Notes: generated from the sequence alone by a model not told the origin. A DNA stretch of 34,537 bases from Crenalkalicoccus roseus (GCF_004761865.1 NZ_SJDM01000031.1:1-34537); one strand, 5' to 3'. Counted from the first letter of the stretch, positions 7,741 to 15,824 are shown. Translations and numbers: made by a program.

Positions 7741-8912
7741 AGCAGGGCGAGCTGCGCCGGGCCGTCCGGCTCCGGCACGCGGAACTGCCCGCAGTCGAGC
7801 GGCTGGCGGGCCGGATCGGCGCGGTTCAGGCCGCAGCGCGCGCAGGCGAGGCGGAACCGCGCCGCCAGCATGGCGGCATAGGCGCCGGTGCCGCTCTGGC
7901 GCCGGCCGAAGCGGCTGTCGTAGAGCGCGCCGCCCCGGCTCTGCCGGATCAGGGACAGGACCCGCGCCGCGCGGTCGGGGAAATGGGCGCGCAGCCACTC
8001 CTCGAAGAGCGGCGCCACCTCGAGCGGGAGGCGCAGCAGCACATAGCCCGCCCGCGTCGCGCCGGCCTCCGCGGCCGCCTCCAGGATGCGCTCGAGCTCG
8101 GCGTCGTTGATCGCCGGGATCATCGGCGCGGCGAGCACGCCGACCGGGACGCCGGCCCCGGCCAGCGCGCCGATCGCGGCCAGCCGCCGCGCCGGGCTCG
8201 CCGCCCGCGGCTCCATCCGCCGCGCCAGCGCCGCGTCGAGGGTGGTGACGGAGAGGCAGACATGCGCGAGGCCGCGCGCCGCCATGCGGCGCAGGATGTC
8301 GAGGTCGCGCAGCACCCCGGCGGATTTGGTCACGACGGTCACGGGATGGCCGAACCGCTCCAGCACCTCCAGCACCGCGCGGGTGAGCCGCAGCCGCCGC
8401 TCCACCGGCTGGTAGGGGTCGGTGTTGGCGCCGAGCGCGACCGGGCGGGGGACGTAGCCGGGCCGGCGCAGCTCCTTCTCGAGCAGCGCCGGCAGGTCCG
8501 GCTTCACGTAGAGCAGGGTCTCGAAGTCGAGCCCCGGCGAGTGGCCGAGCCAGGCGTGGGTCGGCCTGGCGTAGCAGTAGACGCAGCCATGCTCGCAGCC
8601 GCGATAGGGGTTGAGGGAGCGGTCGAAGCCGATGTCGGGCGAATCGTTCCAGGCCATGGCGGTGCGCGCGGCATCGCGCAGCAGCGTGGTCGGCAGCGGC
8701 GGCAGCGGGCTTTCCCCGGCGCCCGGCGGCGCCTCGGGGCCCGACGCCTCCGCCCCGGCCAGCGCCGCGAGGCTGCCCCAGCCGTCGTCGAAGGCCTCCC
8801 GCGCCGTGCTCTCGAAGCGCACCGGTGGGTTGGAGAGGGCGCCGCGGCCCTTGCGCGCGCCGGCCAGCAGGGTGTCTCCTTCGCGCGCGGGCGGGGGCGG
8901 GCGGTCGGCCAT
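7737..8912 (-). CDS. PA0069-family radical SAM protein
   Basis: A 391-residue radical S-adenosylmethionine enzyme. The [4Fe-4S] ligands are C106, C110 and C113 in NPYRGCEHGCVYC. The preceding SPDIGFDRSLNPYRGCEHGC region and the following GANTDPYQPVERRLRLTR and VTVVTKSAGVLRDLDIL segments are typical of the PA0069 / spore-photoproduct-lyase-related group. The reaction is unknown for this group. The first 80 residues are a proline/alanine-rich extension. ATG at 8912 has GGAGGAGGA a few nt upstream. A possible TTGACG promoter lies just upstream, and the gene is divergent from the TIGR04283-type glycosyltransferase. It is not the arsenosugar enzyme ArsS, whose motif context differs. Confidence 0.9.
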   Translation of the reverse strand: MADRPPPPAREGDTLLAGARKGRGALSNPPVRFESTAREAFDDGWGSLAALAGAEASGPEAPPGAGESPLPPLPTTLLRDAARTAMAWNDSPDIGFDRSLNPYRGCEHGCVYCYARPTHAWLGHSPGLDFETLLYVKPDLPALLEKELRRPGYVPRPVALGANTDPYQPVERRLRLTRAVLEVLERFGHPVTVVTKSAGVLRDLDILRRMAARGLAHVCLSVTTLDAALARRMEPRAASPARRLAAIGALAGAGVPVGVLAAPMIPAINDAELERILEAAAEAGATRAGYVLLRLPLEVAPLFEEWLRAHFPDRAARVLSLIRQSRGGALYDSRFGRRQSGTGAYAAMLAARFRLACARCGLNRADPARQPLDCGQFRVPEPDGPAQLALL

Positions 8913-8938
8913 GGCGATGTTCCTCCTCCGTTCGGGCA

Positions 8939-8968
8939 ATCCTGCCGGGACCCGGGCCCGGCCGTCAA
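8939..8968 (-). promoter_or_regulatory. Possible promoter of the radical SAM gene
   Basis: Minus-strand TTGACG (8963-8968), an 18-nt spacer, then CAGGAT (8939-8944), 26 nt before the ATG. Only partial consensus at the -10. Confidence 0.35.
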
Positions 8969-8985
8969 GAACGAAATGAGAACAG

Positions 8986-9675
8986 TTGGTTAAGGCGACG
9001 CTTGAACAAACCCTGTCCATCGTCCTGCCCACCCTGAACGCTGCGCAGTGCCTCGGCCCCACCCTCGCCGCCTGCGCCGAGGCGGGGGCGGAGCTGGTGG
9101 TGGCGGATGGCGGCAGCCGAGACCGAACCGCAGAGGTTGCCATCGCCGCCGGAGCGCGCCTGATCCGTTCCCCGCCCGGGCGCGGCGTGCAGCTCGCCGC
9201 CGGGGCGGCGGCGGCGCGCGGCGCCTGGCTGCTGTTCCTGCACGCCGACACCCGCCCCGCCCCGGGCTGGGCGGCGGCCGCGCGCGCCTTCATGGCCGAG
9301 CCGGCGAATGCCGGGCGCGCCGCCCATTTCGCCTTCGCCCTCGACGACCCCTCGCCGCAGGCGCGGCGGCTGGAGCGGCGGGTCGCCTGGCGCTGCCGCG
9401 TCCTCGGCCTGCCCTACGGCGATCAGGGGCTGCTGCTCTCCCGCGCCCTCTACGAGCAGGTGGGCGGCTACCGGCCGCTGCCGCTGATGGAGGATGTGGA
9501 CCTGGTGCGCCGCCTCGGCCGCCGCCGCCTTGCCGCCCTGCCGGTGGCGGCCACCACCTCGGCCGAGCGCTGGCGGCGCGAGGGCTGGCGCCGCCGCTCG
9601 GCGCGCAACCTGCTCTGCCTCTCGCTCTGGTTCCTCGGCGTGCCGCCCGGCCTGATCCGGCGGGTCTACGGATGA
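8986..9675 (+). CDS. Family-2 glycosyltransferase, TIGR04283 (arsenosugar-associated) type
   Basis: A GT-A fold glycosyltransferase of about 229 residues. Visible motifs are TLSIVLPTLNAAQCL at the N-terminus, ADGGSRDRTAEVA (nucleotide-sugar binding), LLFLHADTRP (the DxD-type metal site), LPYGDQGLLLSR and LPLMEDVDLVRRLGR. These match the TIGR04283 family, often paired with TIGR04282 proteins such as the next gene. The family name comes from arsenosugar gene clusters, but no arsM or arsS is present here, so the acceptor is unknown. The start is uncertain: TTG at 8986 is the best in-frame candidate, without a clear ribosome site. An ATG at 8976 is in another frame and stops after five codons. 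Confidence 0.82.
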   Translation: MVKATLEQTLSIVLPTLNAAQCLGPTLAACAEAGAELVVADGGSRDRTAEVAIAAGARLIRSPPGRGVQLAAGAAAARGAWLLFLHADTRPAPGWAAAARAFMAEPANAGRAAHFAFALDDPSPQARRLERRVAWRCRVLGLPYGDQGLLLSRALYEQVGGYRPLPLMEDVDLVRRLGRRRLAALPVAATTSAERWRREGWRRRSARNLLCLSLWFLGVPPGLIRRVYG

Positions 9676-9838
9676 GGTCAGCCCCCGCCGATCGCCCCCC
9701 GCGGCCGGCCGGGCCGCCGCGGGGCGGCTCCAGCGGGCATGGCGCGCGGCGGCGCGCGGCGGCACCCGGCGCCGGCGGCGCCGATGCCCGGCGCATCCGG
9801 GCACCGGCGCGGATCCGGCACGCTCCGCGGGCTCCGGC

Positions 9839-10471
9839 ATGAGGGGCGACACGCTGATCCTGTTCGCCCGCGCCCCCCGGCTCGGGGCGGTGAAGCGGCG
9901 CCTCGCCCGCGGCATCGGCGCGCTGGCGGCGCTGCGCTTTTACCGCACCCAGCTCGCCGCGCTCTGCCGCCGCCTCGGGCGCGACCGGCGCTGGCGCACC
10001 GTGCTGGCGGTGACGCCCGACCACGCCCGGGCCCGCTGGCCGGCGCCGCTGCCGCGCCTGCCGCAGGGGCGGGGCGACCTCGGCGCGCGGATGCGCCGCG
10101 CCCTCTTCCGCCACCGGCGCGCGGTGCTGGTGGGCAGCGACATCCCCGGCCTCGGCGCGGAGGACATCGCCGCCGCCTTCCGCGCCCTCGGCCGCGCCGA
10201 GGCGGTGTTCGGCCCGGCCGAGGACGGGGGCTACTGGCTGGTCGGCCTCGGCCCGCGCCGCCCCGCCCGGCCCTTCGCCGGCGTGCGCTGGTCCACGGAG
10301 CACGCGCTGGCCGACACGCTGGCGAATTTCCGCCACCGCCGCGTCGTGCTGCTGCGCCGGCTGCGCGATGTGGACACCGCCGCCGACCTCGCCGCGCTGC
10401 GCCCTTCCGGTGCGCGGCCAGGGCGCCCGCCCCCCGCGATCCGCCCTACACGAACCGCCCGGGATCCATGA
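9839..10471 (+). CDS. TIGR04282-type nucleotidyl/glycosyltransferase-like protein
   Basis: A 210-residue protein of the TIGR04282 (COG3222, DUF2064) family. Seen are LILFARAPRLGAVKRRLARGIG at the N-terminus (a GT-A/nucleotidyltransferase entry loop), VLVGSDIPGLGAEDI and GPAEDGGYWLVGL, the signature DGGYW motif of the family. It is the usual partner of TIGR04283 proteins and follows that gene after 163 nt of very G+C-rich, palindrome-prone sequence. The two probably act in one pathway on a sugar nucleotide or glycoconjugate (inference). ATG at 9839 fits the family start. The last 26 nt overlap the convergent small membrane-protein gene, and the C-terminal 20 residues are low-complexity. Confidence 0.83.
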   Translation: MRGDTLILFARAPRLGAVKRRLARGIGALAALRFYRTQLAALCRRLGRDRRWRTVLAVTPDHARARWPAPLPRLPQGRGDLGARMRRALFRHRRAVLVGSDIPGLGAEDIAAAFRALGRAEAVFGPAEDGGYWLVGLGPRRPARPFAGVRWSTEHALADTLANFRHRRVVLLRRLRDVDTAADLAALRPSGARPGRPPPAIRPTRTARDP

Positions 10472-10787
10472 TCCAGTCCCCGCGGTCCCAGGCGAGGAAG
10501 GCGCGCACCATCCGCGCCGCGCACCACAGCCAGACGATCACCAGCAGCGGCACCCCCACGACCGGCGCCGCCACCGGCGCCAGCATGCCGAGCAGCCCGA
10601 ACCAGAAGGTGCGCACCCCATAGGCGTGGTGCGAGGACCAGAGCGTGCCCTTGGCCGGCCCCCACCAGTGCGCCAGCACCCCGGCGGCGAACCAGGGCAG
10701 CACCAGCGCCAGCCCGGCGGCGAAGAGCAGGTTCATCCACAGCACCCGCCGCCGCGCCCGCTCCGGGTCAGGCGCCGGGCCGGGCAT
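10446..10787 (-). CDS. Small membrane protein (COG3671/DUF4870-like)
   Basis: A 113-residue protein with two to three hydrophobic segments: about residues 17-35 (LLFAAGLALVLPWFAAGVLA) and 55-85 (FWFGLLGMLAPVAAPVVGVP, then LLVIVWLWCAARMV). Between them the SSHHAYGVRTFWFGLLG segment, and the ending AFLAWDRGDWIMDPGRFV, resemble the uncharacterised COG3671 membrane proteins, where a TFW motif precedes a second helix and an arginine-rich amphipathic tail. No function is known. The start ATG at 10787 overlaps the 3' end of the TPR gene by 20 nt, so the two are probably co-translated. The 3' end overlaps the convergent TIGR04282 gene. Confidence 0.7.
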   Translation of the reverse strand: MPGPAPDPERARRRVLWMNLLFAAGLALVLPWFAAGVLAHWWGPAKGTLWSSHHAYGVRTFWFGLLGMLAPVAAPVVGVPLLVIVWLWCAARMVRAFLAWDRGDWIMDPGRFV

Positions 10788-11577
10788 GCGGGTGCCCCTT
10801 TCGCGGCGGCGCCGGGGCGTGGCGACGCAGCCAGTCCAGCGGCCCGGGCGTCGCCTCCCAGGCGGTGCGCGCCGCCTCGGCGACGCGCCGCGCCTCCTCC
10901 CGGCTGCCCCAGGCATAGGCGCCGGGCAGCGCCTTCGGCGTCGGCGCCTGCCCGGTCAGCGGGGGCGGCAGGTGCGGGTTGGCCCCGACCGCGCGGGCCA
11001 GCGCCGCCGCCCCCTCGCCATGGCGGCGGAAGGCGAGCGGCGCGGCGTCGTAGGGCCAGCCGGCATAGCCGTCCCCGGCGTACCGGGCGTGCAGCGCCGC
11101 CGCCTCGGCGTCGCGGCCGAGCGGCCAGCCCATCAGCAGGTAGCGCACCCCCCGGGTGTCGTCGGGGTTGAGGCGCCGCATGTCGCGCAGATCCGCCGCC
11201 GCCTCGTGCCGGCGGTGCCGGCACAGCTTCCGCGCCAGGCCGTGGCGGGCGCGCAGGCGGGGGCGCGTCTCGATGAGGCCCCGGACGTCGCCCGCATCCT
11301 CGGGGAAGGCGCCGGGCCCGACCGCAACCGTGCCCGCCGCCACCGCCTGCTGCCACAGCGCCAGCGCCGGCTCCGACCCCTCCGGCGCCGGCACGCCCCG
11401 GGCATCGGCCGGCGAGAGCGCCAGCGCCTCCCCGGCCGGGGCGAGGCGGCGCGCGCCGCCGGCCTCCCTGGCGCCGAAGCAGCGCTCCTGCGCCTCCGGC
11501 AGGCGTTCCTCGATCGCCGCCATCACCTGCCGCAGCCGCGCGATCGGCGCCCGGGAGGGCTTCCCGCCGCGTGCCAT
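10768..11577 (-). CDS. ST7-like TPR-fold protein
   Basis: A 269-residue soluble protein with no signal peptide. The middle portion (about residues 95-215) follows the pattern of bacterial ST7-like tetratricopeptide proteins: GLIETRPRLRARHGLARKLC, a helix pair, then LNPDDTRGVRYLLMGWPL, a GDGYAGWPYDAAPLAFRR segment and ANPHLPPPLTGQAPTPKALP. Such proteins are helical scaffolds without a defined biochemical role. The C-terminus is Pro/His-rich. ATG at 11577 has GGAGG about 8 nt upstream. It is probably co-transcribed with the downstream membrane protein, which it overlaps. Confidence 0.75.
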   Translation of the reverse strand: MARGGKPSRAPIARLRQVMAAIEERLPEAQERCFGAREAGGARRLAPAGEALALSPADARGVPAPEGSEPALALWQQAVAAGTVAVGPGAFPEDAGDVRGLIETRPRLRARHGLARKLCRHRRHEAAADLRDMRRLNPDDTRGVRYLLMGWPLGRDAEAAALHARYAGDGYAGWPYDAAPLAFRRHGEGAAALARAVGANPHLPPPLTGQAPTPKALPGAYAWGSREEARRVAEAARTAWEATPGPLDWLRRHAPAPPRKGHPHARPGA

Positions 11578-11645
11578 CCGCCATCCTCCCTCGCTTCCCG
11601 CCGCAGCCTCGCGCCGCGGCGGACGGCCTGTCCAGCCGCGCGCCC

Positions 11646-12536
11646 TCAGCCGGGCTCCCGCCCGATCTCCAGTGCCCGCGCATAGACCTGCCGGCGCGGC
11701 AGGCCGGTTGCCGCGGCGACCGCGGCGGCGGCGTCGCGCAGGCTCATCCCCGCGGCCAGCGCCTCGCCCAGGCGCCGGTCCAGCTCCGCCTCTCCGGTCC
11801 GCTCCTCCGGCGCCGGACCAACCACCACCACCACCTCGCCCCGCGCCTCGGCCGCGGCGTAGTGCGCGGCGAGCTCGGCTAGGCTGGCACGGCGCACCTC
11901 CTCGAAGCGCTTGGTCAGCTCCCGCGCCACCGCCGCCGGACGGTCGCCGCCGAGCGCCCCGGCCATCGCCGCCAGCGCCTCGCCCAGGCGGTGCGGGGAT
12001 TCGTAGAAGACCAGGGTGGCGGAGAGGCCGGCCCGCTCGGCGGCGCGCAGCCGCGCGAGCTCCGCCGCCCGCGGCCCCGCCCGCGCCGGCAGGAAGCCCG
12101 CGAACAGGAAGGGGTGCGGCGGCAGGCCGGAGAGCGTCAGCGCCATCACCGCCGCGCTCGGTCCGGGGATGGCGCCGAGCGGCAGGCCGGCGGCGATCAC
12201 CGCCCGCACCAGCCGGTAGCCGGGGTCGGAGACCAGGGGCGTCCCGGCATCGGAAGCGAGGGCGAGGCGCTGTCCGGCGCGCAGCCGCTCCAGCACGCGG
12301 GGGATCTGGTCATCCTCGTTGTGTTCGTGCAGGGGAAGCAGCGTCGCCGAAATGCCATGCCTTGCCAGCAGGGCGCCGGTTACCCTCGTATCCTCGCACA
12401 GCACCGCGTCGGCCCCGCGCAGGGCCGCGAGCGCGCGGGGAGAGAGGTCGCCGAGATTGCCGATCGGCGTCGCCACCAGCGTCAGGCCCGGCGAGGCCGC
12501 CGGGGAATCGGGAGGTTCGCTTGCCAGGTCCGTCAT
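11646..12536 (-). CDS. rsmI: 16S rRNA (cytidine-1402 2'-O)-methyltransferase RsmI
   Basis: Methylates the ribose of C1402 in 16S rRNA. The 296-residue tetrapyrrole-methylase-fold protein shows TLVATPIGNLGDLSPRAL (residues 19-36), EDTRVTGALL, the HEHNEDDQ segment, SDAGTPLVSDPGYRLV, the AdoMet loop IPGPSAAVMAL and the LVFYESPHRLGEAL motif. The C-terminal helical domain (RRQVYARALEI) is also typical. ATG at 12536 starts only 5 nt from the start of the divergent LpoA-like gene, the same rsmI/lpoA (yraL/yraM) head-to-head arrangement as in E. coli. Each promoter must therefore lie in the other gene's 5' end. Confidence 0.95.
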   Translation of the reverse strand: MTDLASEPPDSPAASPGLTLVATPIGNLGDLSPRALAALRGADAVLCEDTRVTGALLARHGISATLLPLHEHNEDDQIPRVLERLRAGQRLALASDAGTPLVSDPGYRLVRAVIAAGLPLGAIPGPSAAVMALTLSGLPPHPFLFAGFLPARAGPRAAELARLRAAERAGLSATLVFYESPHRLGEALAAMAGALGGDRPAAVARELTKRFEEVRRASLAELAAHYAAAEARGEVVVVVGPAPEERTGEAELDRRLGEALAAGMSLRDAAAAVAAATGLPRRQVYARALEIGREPG

Positions 12537-12541
12537 GCTCC

Positions 12542-13696
12542 ATGCCGCCGCGCCGCTGGGCGGGGCTGCTGCTCGCCCTGCTCTTGCCCCTGGCGGCCTG
12601 CGCGCCGCAACCCCTGGGGCCGCGGGTCGTGCTGCCGGCACCGGGCTACGCCCCGCCGGTGGCCGTGCCCGCCCAGCCCGCCATCGCGCGCGAGCGCGTC
12701 GGGCTGCTGCTGCCGCTGAGCGGGGGCAACCGCGCCCTCGGCGAGGCCATGCTGAACGCGGCGCAGCTCGCCCTGTTCGACCAGCAGGACCCGCGCGTGG
12801 AGCTGCTGCCGCGCGACACCGGCGGCACCCCCGCCGGCGCGGCGGAGGCGGCGCGCGCCGCCCTCGGGGAGGGCGCCCGCGCCTTCGCCGGGCCGCTGAC
12901 GCTCGGCGAGACCGCCGCCGCCGCCGGCCCCGCCCGCGGCGCCCGGGCGCCGCTGCTGGCCTTCACCAGCGATGCCTCCCAGGCCGCGCCGGGGGTTTGG
13001 GTGCTCGGCCTCACCCCGGCCGAGCAGGCGGAGCGCATGGCCGAGGCGGCAGCGGCGCGCGGGGCGCGGCGCTTCGGCCTCCTTGCCCCGGACGACGAGT
13101 TCGGCCGCCGCCTCGCCGCGGCGCTGCGCGCGCGCCTGTCCCTGGCCGGCCTGCCCGCGCCCGTCACCGTGCTGCACCCGCCGCGCGGTGACGCGGCGGC
13201 GGCGGCGCAGGAGCTGGCCGGGCTGGCCGGGCCGGAGGGGCTCGACGCCGTGCTGCTCGGCGAGGCGGGGGAGCGGGCGCGGGCCGCCGCCGCGGCGCTC
13301 GCCGCCGCGCTGCCGCGCCCGGCGCGGCTGCTCGGCACCGCGCTCTGGCTGCAGGACCGCACGCTGGCGCAGGAGCCGGCGCTCCACGGCGCCTGGTTCC
13401 CCGGCCCCGACCCGGCGGCGCGGCAGCGCTTCGAGGCGCGCTACCAGGGCGCCTTCGGCGAGCGGCCGCCGCGGCTCGCCGGCGTTGCCTACGACGCCAC
13501 CGCGCTTGCCGCGCGCACGGTGCGCGACGGCTTCGGCCAGCCCCCGGTCGGGGAGGCGATGATGGGCGCTGACGGCCCGATCCGCCTGCTGCCGGACGGG
13601 CTGGCGCGGCGCGGCCTCGCCATTCTCGCCGTGGACCCCTCGGGCGAGCCGGCGCTGGTCGAGCCTGCGCCGGTGCCGCCCGTCGCCGGAAGCTGA
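12542..13696 (+). CDS. LpoA-like penicillin-binding-protein activator lipoprotein
   Basis: A 384-residue predicted lipoprotein. A hydrophobic signal ends in the lipobox LAAC, so the mature protein begins at the cysteine near residue 20. The rest is a periplasmic-binding-protein fold of the type in the LpoA C-terminal domain and branched-chain amino-acid receptors: RVGLLLPLSGGNRALGEAML, LLPRDTGGTPAGAAEAARAAL, PLLAFTSDAS and the FGLLAPDDEFGRRLA segment. LpoA activates the peptidoglycan synthase PBP1A. The N-terminal TPR domain of E. coli LpoA is absent. ATG at 12542 is used here. An in-frame TTG at 12521 has GGAGG 5 nt upstream and may be the true start, adding 7 residues and overlapping rsmI. 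Confidence 0.82.
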   Translation: MPPRRWAGLLLALLLPLAACAPQPLGPRVVLPAPGYAPPVAVPAQPAIARERVGLLLPLSGGNRALGEAMLNAAQLALFDQQDPRVELLPRDTGGTPAGAAEAARAALGEGARAFAGPLTLGETAAAAGPARGARAPLLAFTSDASQAAPGVWVLGLTPAEQAERMAEAAAARGARRFGLLAPDDEFGRRLAAALRARLSLAGLPAPVTVLHPPRGDAAAAAQELAGLAGPEGLDAVLLGEAGERARAAAAALAAALPRPARLLGTALWLQDRTLAQEPALHGAWFPGPDPAARQRFEARYQGAFGERPPRLAGVAYDATALAARTVRDGFGQPPVGEAMMGADGPIRLLPDGLARRGLAILAVDPSGEPALVEPAPVPPVAGS

Positions 13697-13707
13697 CGGA
13701 GGGGCGC

Positions 13708-15183
13708 ATGACCGGGCCAGTGCTGCGCGCGGCGCTGCTGATCGGCGGCGTGCCGCTCGCCGCGCTCGGCATCCTGCTCGCGGCGGGGTGGGCGGCGCCG
13801 GGGCCGGGGCTCGCCGCGCTCGGCGCCATTGCGCTCGCGGCGCTGCTGCTGGCGCGGCTCTGGGTCGGCGGCCTGGCGCGGCTGGCAGAGGCGCTCCGCC
13901 GCGCCGCCGCGGAGGGGGGGCGGCTGGAGCCGCCCGCCGGGGCGCTGGCGCTGCTGCCGACGGTGCGGGAGGTCTCCGAGGCGGCCGGGCGCCTCGCCCG
14001 CGGGCTGGAGGAGCGGACGGCGCTGCTGGAGCGGCTGCGCCGCGCCGACGAGGCGATCCTGGAGAGCCTGCCGGACCCGCTGCTGGTGCTCTCGGAGGAC
14101 CGTGCGCCCCTGCGCGCCAACGCCGCGGCGCGGGCGCTGTTCGGCACTGGTGCCGGGCTGCGCGGGGGCGAGGTGGAGGCGCTGCTGCGCCACCCCGTGC
14201 TCGCCGGCGCGGTGGACCGGGCGCTGGGCGAGGGGCGTCCGCAGGCGGTGGACCTGACCCTGCCGGTGCCGGTGACGCGCGACATCGCCGCGCAGGTGAC
14301 GCCGATCGACCCCGCGCTGTCCGAGGGCGGGCGCCTCGTCATCGTGCTCTCCGACCGCACCCGGGCGCGGGCGGTGGAGCGGATGCGGGCCGATTTCGTC
14401 GCCAACGCCAGCCACGAGCTGCGCACCCCGCTCGCCAGCCTGATCGGCTTCATCGAGACGCTGCGCGGCCCGGCCGAGGACGACCCGGCGGCGCGGCGGC
14501 GCTTCCTCGCCATCATGGCCGAGCAGTCCGACCGCATGCGGCGGCTGATCGACGACCTGCTCGGCCTCTCGCGCATCGAGCTGACGGAGCACCAGCCGCC
14601 GACCGGGCGCGTGCCGCTCGCCGCCGTGGCGCGGGCCGAGGCGGAGGCGCTGGAGCCGCTGCTGCGCCGGCGCCGCGTCGCCCTCTCCCTCGACCTCGAC
14701 GAGACGGTGGAGGCGGCGCCGGCGGATGCCGAGCAGGTCGCGCAGGTGGTGCGCAACCTGCTGGAGAACGCGGTGCGCCACGGGCGGGAGGGCGGGCAGG
14801 TGCGGCTTTCCGTGGCGCAGGCGGAGGGCGGCCCCCCGCGCCTGCCGGCGCGCCCGGGCGCGCTGCTCTCGGTAACGGATGACGGCCCCGGCATCCCGCG
14901 CGAGCACCTGCCGCGCCTGACCGAGCGCTTCTATCGCGTGGACAAGGGACGCTCGCGCAGCGCCGGCGGCACCGGGCTTGGCCTTGCGATCGTCAAGCAC
15001 ATCGTCAACCGCCACCGTGGCCAGCTCCTGATCGAGAGCGAGGAGGGGGTGGGCAGCAGCTTCCGCGTCTGGCTGCCGGCCGCGCCGGCGGGCGCAGGTT
15101 GCCCCGCGGCGCGGCAGCGACTACCTCCTTCCCGAGCGGCCCCGCACGGCGGGGCCTTCCCCGAACAGACGCAGAGCCGATGA
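13708..15183 (+). CDS. PhoR-type sensor histidine kinase
   Basis: A 491-residue membrane histidine kinase. Two hydrophobic segments (about 7-28 and 34-53) anchor it, followed by a PAS-like region (about 112-215) and the dimerisation domain with phospho-acceptor H236 in VANASHELRTPL. The ATPase domain has its N box at RNLLENAVRHG (349-359), DDGPGIP (391-397) and GGTGLGLAIVKH (420-431). The overall plan is that of PhoR, the phosphate-starvation sensor. No phoB response-regulator gene is in the window, so the partner is inferred. GGAGG lies just before the ATG, 11 nt after the LpoA-like gene. The last 35 or so residues past the ATPase domain are low-complexity, carry the hairpin at 15138, and end in an ATGA overlap with grpE. 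Confidence 0.88.
   Translation: MTGPVLRAALLIGGVPLAALGILLAAGWAAPGPGLAALGAIALAALLLARLWVGGLARLAEALRRAAAEGGRLEPPAGALALLPTVREVSEAAGRLARGLEERTALLERLRRADEAILESLPDPLLVLSEDRAPLRANAAARALFGTGAGLRGGEVEALLRHPVLAGAVDRALGEGRPQAVDLTLPVPVTRDIAAQVTPIDPALSEGGRLVIVLSDRTRARAVERMRADFVANASHELRTPLASLIGFIETLRGPAEDDPAARRRFLAIMAEQSDRMRRLIDDLLGLSRIELTEHQPPTGRVPLAAVARAEAEALEPLLRRRRVALSLDLDETVEAAPADAEQVAQVVRNLLENAVRHGREGGQVRLSVAQAEGGPPRLPARPGALLSVTDDGPGIPREHLPRLTERFYRVDKGRSRSAGGTGLGLAIVKHIVNRHRGQLLIESEEGVGSSFRVWLPAAPAGAGCPAARQRLPPSRAAPHGGAFPEQTQSR
15138..15156 (+). other. Perfect hairpin just before grpE, inside the kinase 3' end
   Basis: GGCCCCGC, loop ACG, GCGGGGCC: an 8-bp perfect stem ending 23 nt before the grpE ATG, followed by TTCCCC. 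It could attenuate transcription or modulate grpE translation. There is no proper U-tract, and no clear ribosome site lies between it and the start codon. Confidence 0.45.
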
Positions 15184-15776
15184 GCGACCCAGCCGAGAAC
15201 CCGCAGGGGCCCACGCCCGCGGAGGCGCCGAGCACGGCGGCGCAGGACGCCGCCCCGCCCGACGCGCCGCCGCAGGCCCCCGAGGAACGCATCGCCGCCC
15301 TCGAGACCGCACTCGCCGAGATGAAGGACCGCTGGCTGCGCGCCGAGGCCGAGTTGCAGAACCTGCGCAGCCGCAGCCAGCGCGAGGTGGCGGACGCGCG
15401 CAACTTCGCCATCCAGCGCTTCGCCCGCGACGTGGTGGAGGCGGCGGAGAACCTCCGCCGCGGCCTCGACGCCCTGCCCCCGGCGCAGCCCGAGGAGCCG
15501 GACCTCCTCCGCAAGCTGCGCGACGGCTTCGAGGGGGTGGAGCGGAGCTTCCTCGCCATGCTCGAACGCCACGGCATTCGCCGCCAGGACGCGGCGGGCC
15601 AGCCCTTCGACCCCGAACTGCACCAGGCGATGGCCGAGCAGCCGGCGCCCGCGGGGGTGGCGCCGGGCACGGTGCTGCAGGCCTGGACCCCGGCCTGGAC
15701 GCTCAACGGGCGGCTGCTCAAGCCGGCCATGGTGGTGGTGGCCGGCCGCGCCGGGGACGAGGCGGCGCCGCAATAG
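15180..15776 (+). CDS. grpE: Nucleotide exchange factor GrpE
   Basis: Co-chaperone that releases ADP from DnaK. The 198-residue product has an acidic/proline-rich disordered N-terminus (1-35), a long helical dimerisation segment (about 36-90, ERIAALETALAEMKDRWLRA and following) with the family pattern LRAEAELQNLRSRSQREV, and the compact beta domain ending in the signature FDPELHQAMAE, then GTVLQAWTPAWTLNGRLLKP. ATG at 15180 overlaps the kinase stop as ATGA. hrcA, dnaK and dnaJ are not adjacent, so grpE may depend partly on read-through from the kinase transcript. No sigma-32 promoter was recognised. Confidence 0.95.
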   Translation: MSDPAENPQGPTPAEAPSTAAQDAAPPDAPPQAPEERIAALETALAEMKDRWLRAEAELQNLRSRSQREVADARNFAIQRFARDVVEAAENLRRGLDALPPAQPEEPDLLRKLRDGFEGVERSFLAMLERHGIRRQDAAGQPFDPELHQAMAEQPAPAGVAPGTVLQAWTPAWTLNGRLLKPAMVVVAGRAGDEAAPQ

Positions 15777-15789
15777 GGCATTTTCCGTC

Positions 15790-15822
15790 CGCCCCGGAGC
15801 GGATCGCGGGGCGCGGCCGGAA
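15790..15822. repeat. Intergenic repeat copy d between grpE and the scfR-like gene
   Basis: CGCCCCG (15790-15796) pairs with CGGGGCG (15807-15813) around GAGCGGATCG, then CGGCCGGAA follows. The core GCGGATCGCG plus CGGCCGGAA matches copies b and c with a 3-nt insertion. It occupies the 48-nt convergent gap and may act as a bidirectional terminator. Confidence 0.55.
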
Positions 15823-15824
15823 GG

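Noticed and set aside
7737-8912. Arsenosugar radical SAM enzyme ArsS next to TIGR04283
   Set aside because: Cysteine-motif context and the flanking conserved segments are those of the PA0069 group, not ArsS.
4992-8993. Plus-strand open frame of about 1,330 codons over ccrM, rnhB and the radical SAM gene
   Set aside because: Antisense shadow of conserved genes with no domain-like segment.
8976-8993. Five-codon ATG reading frame upstream of the glycosyltransferase
   Set aside because: Too short to call a leader peptide; no ribosome site and no attenuator structure follow.
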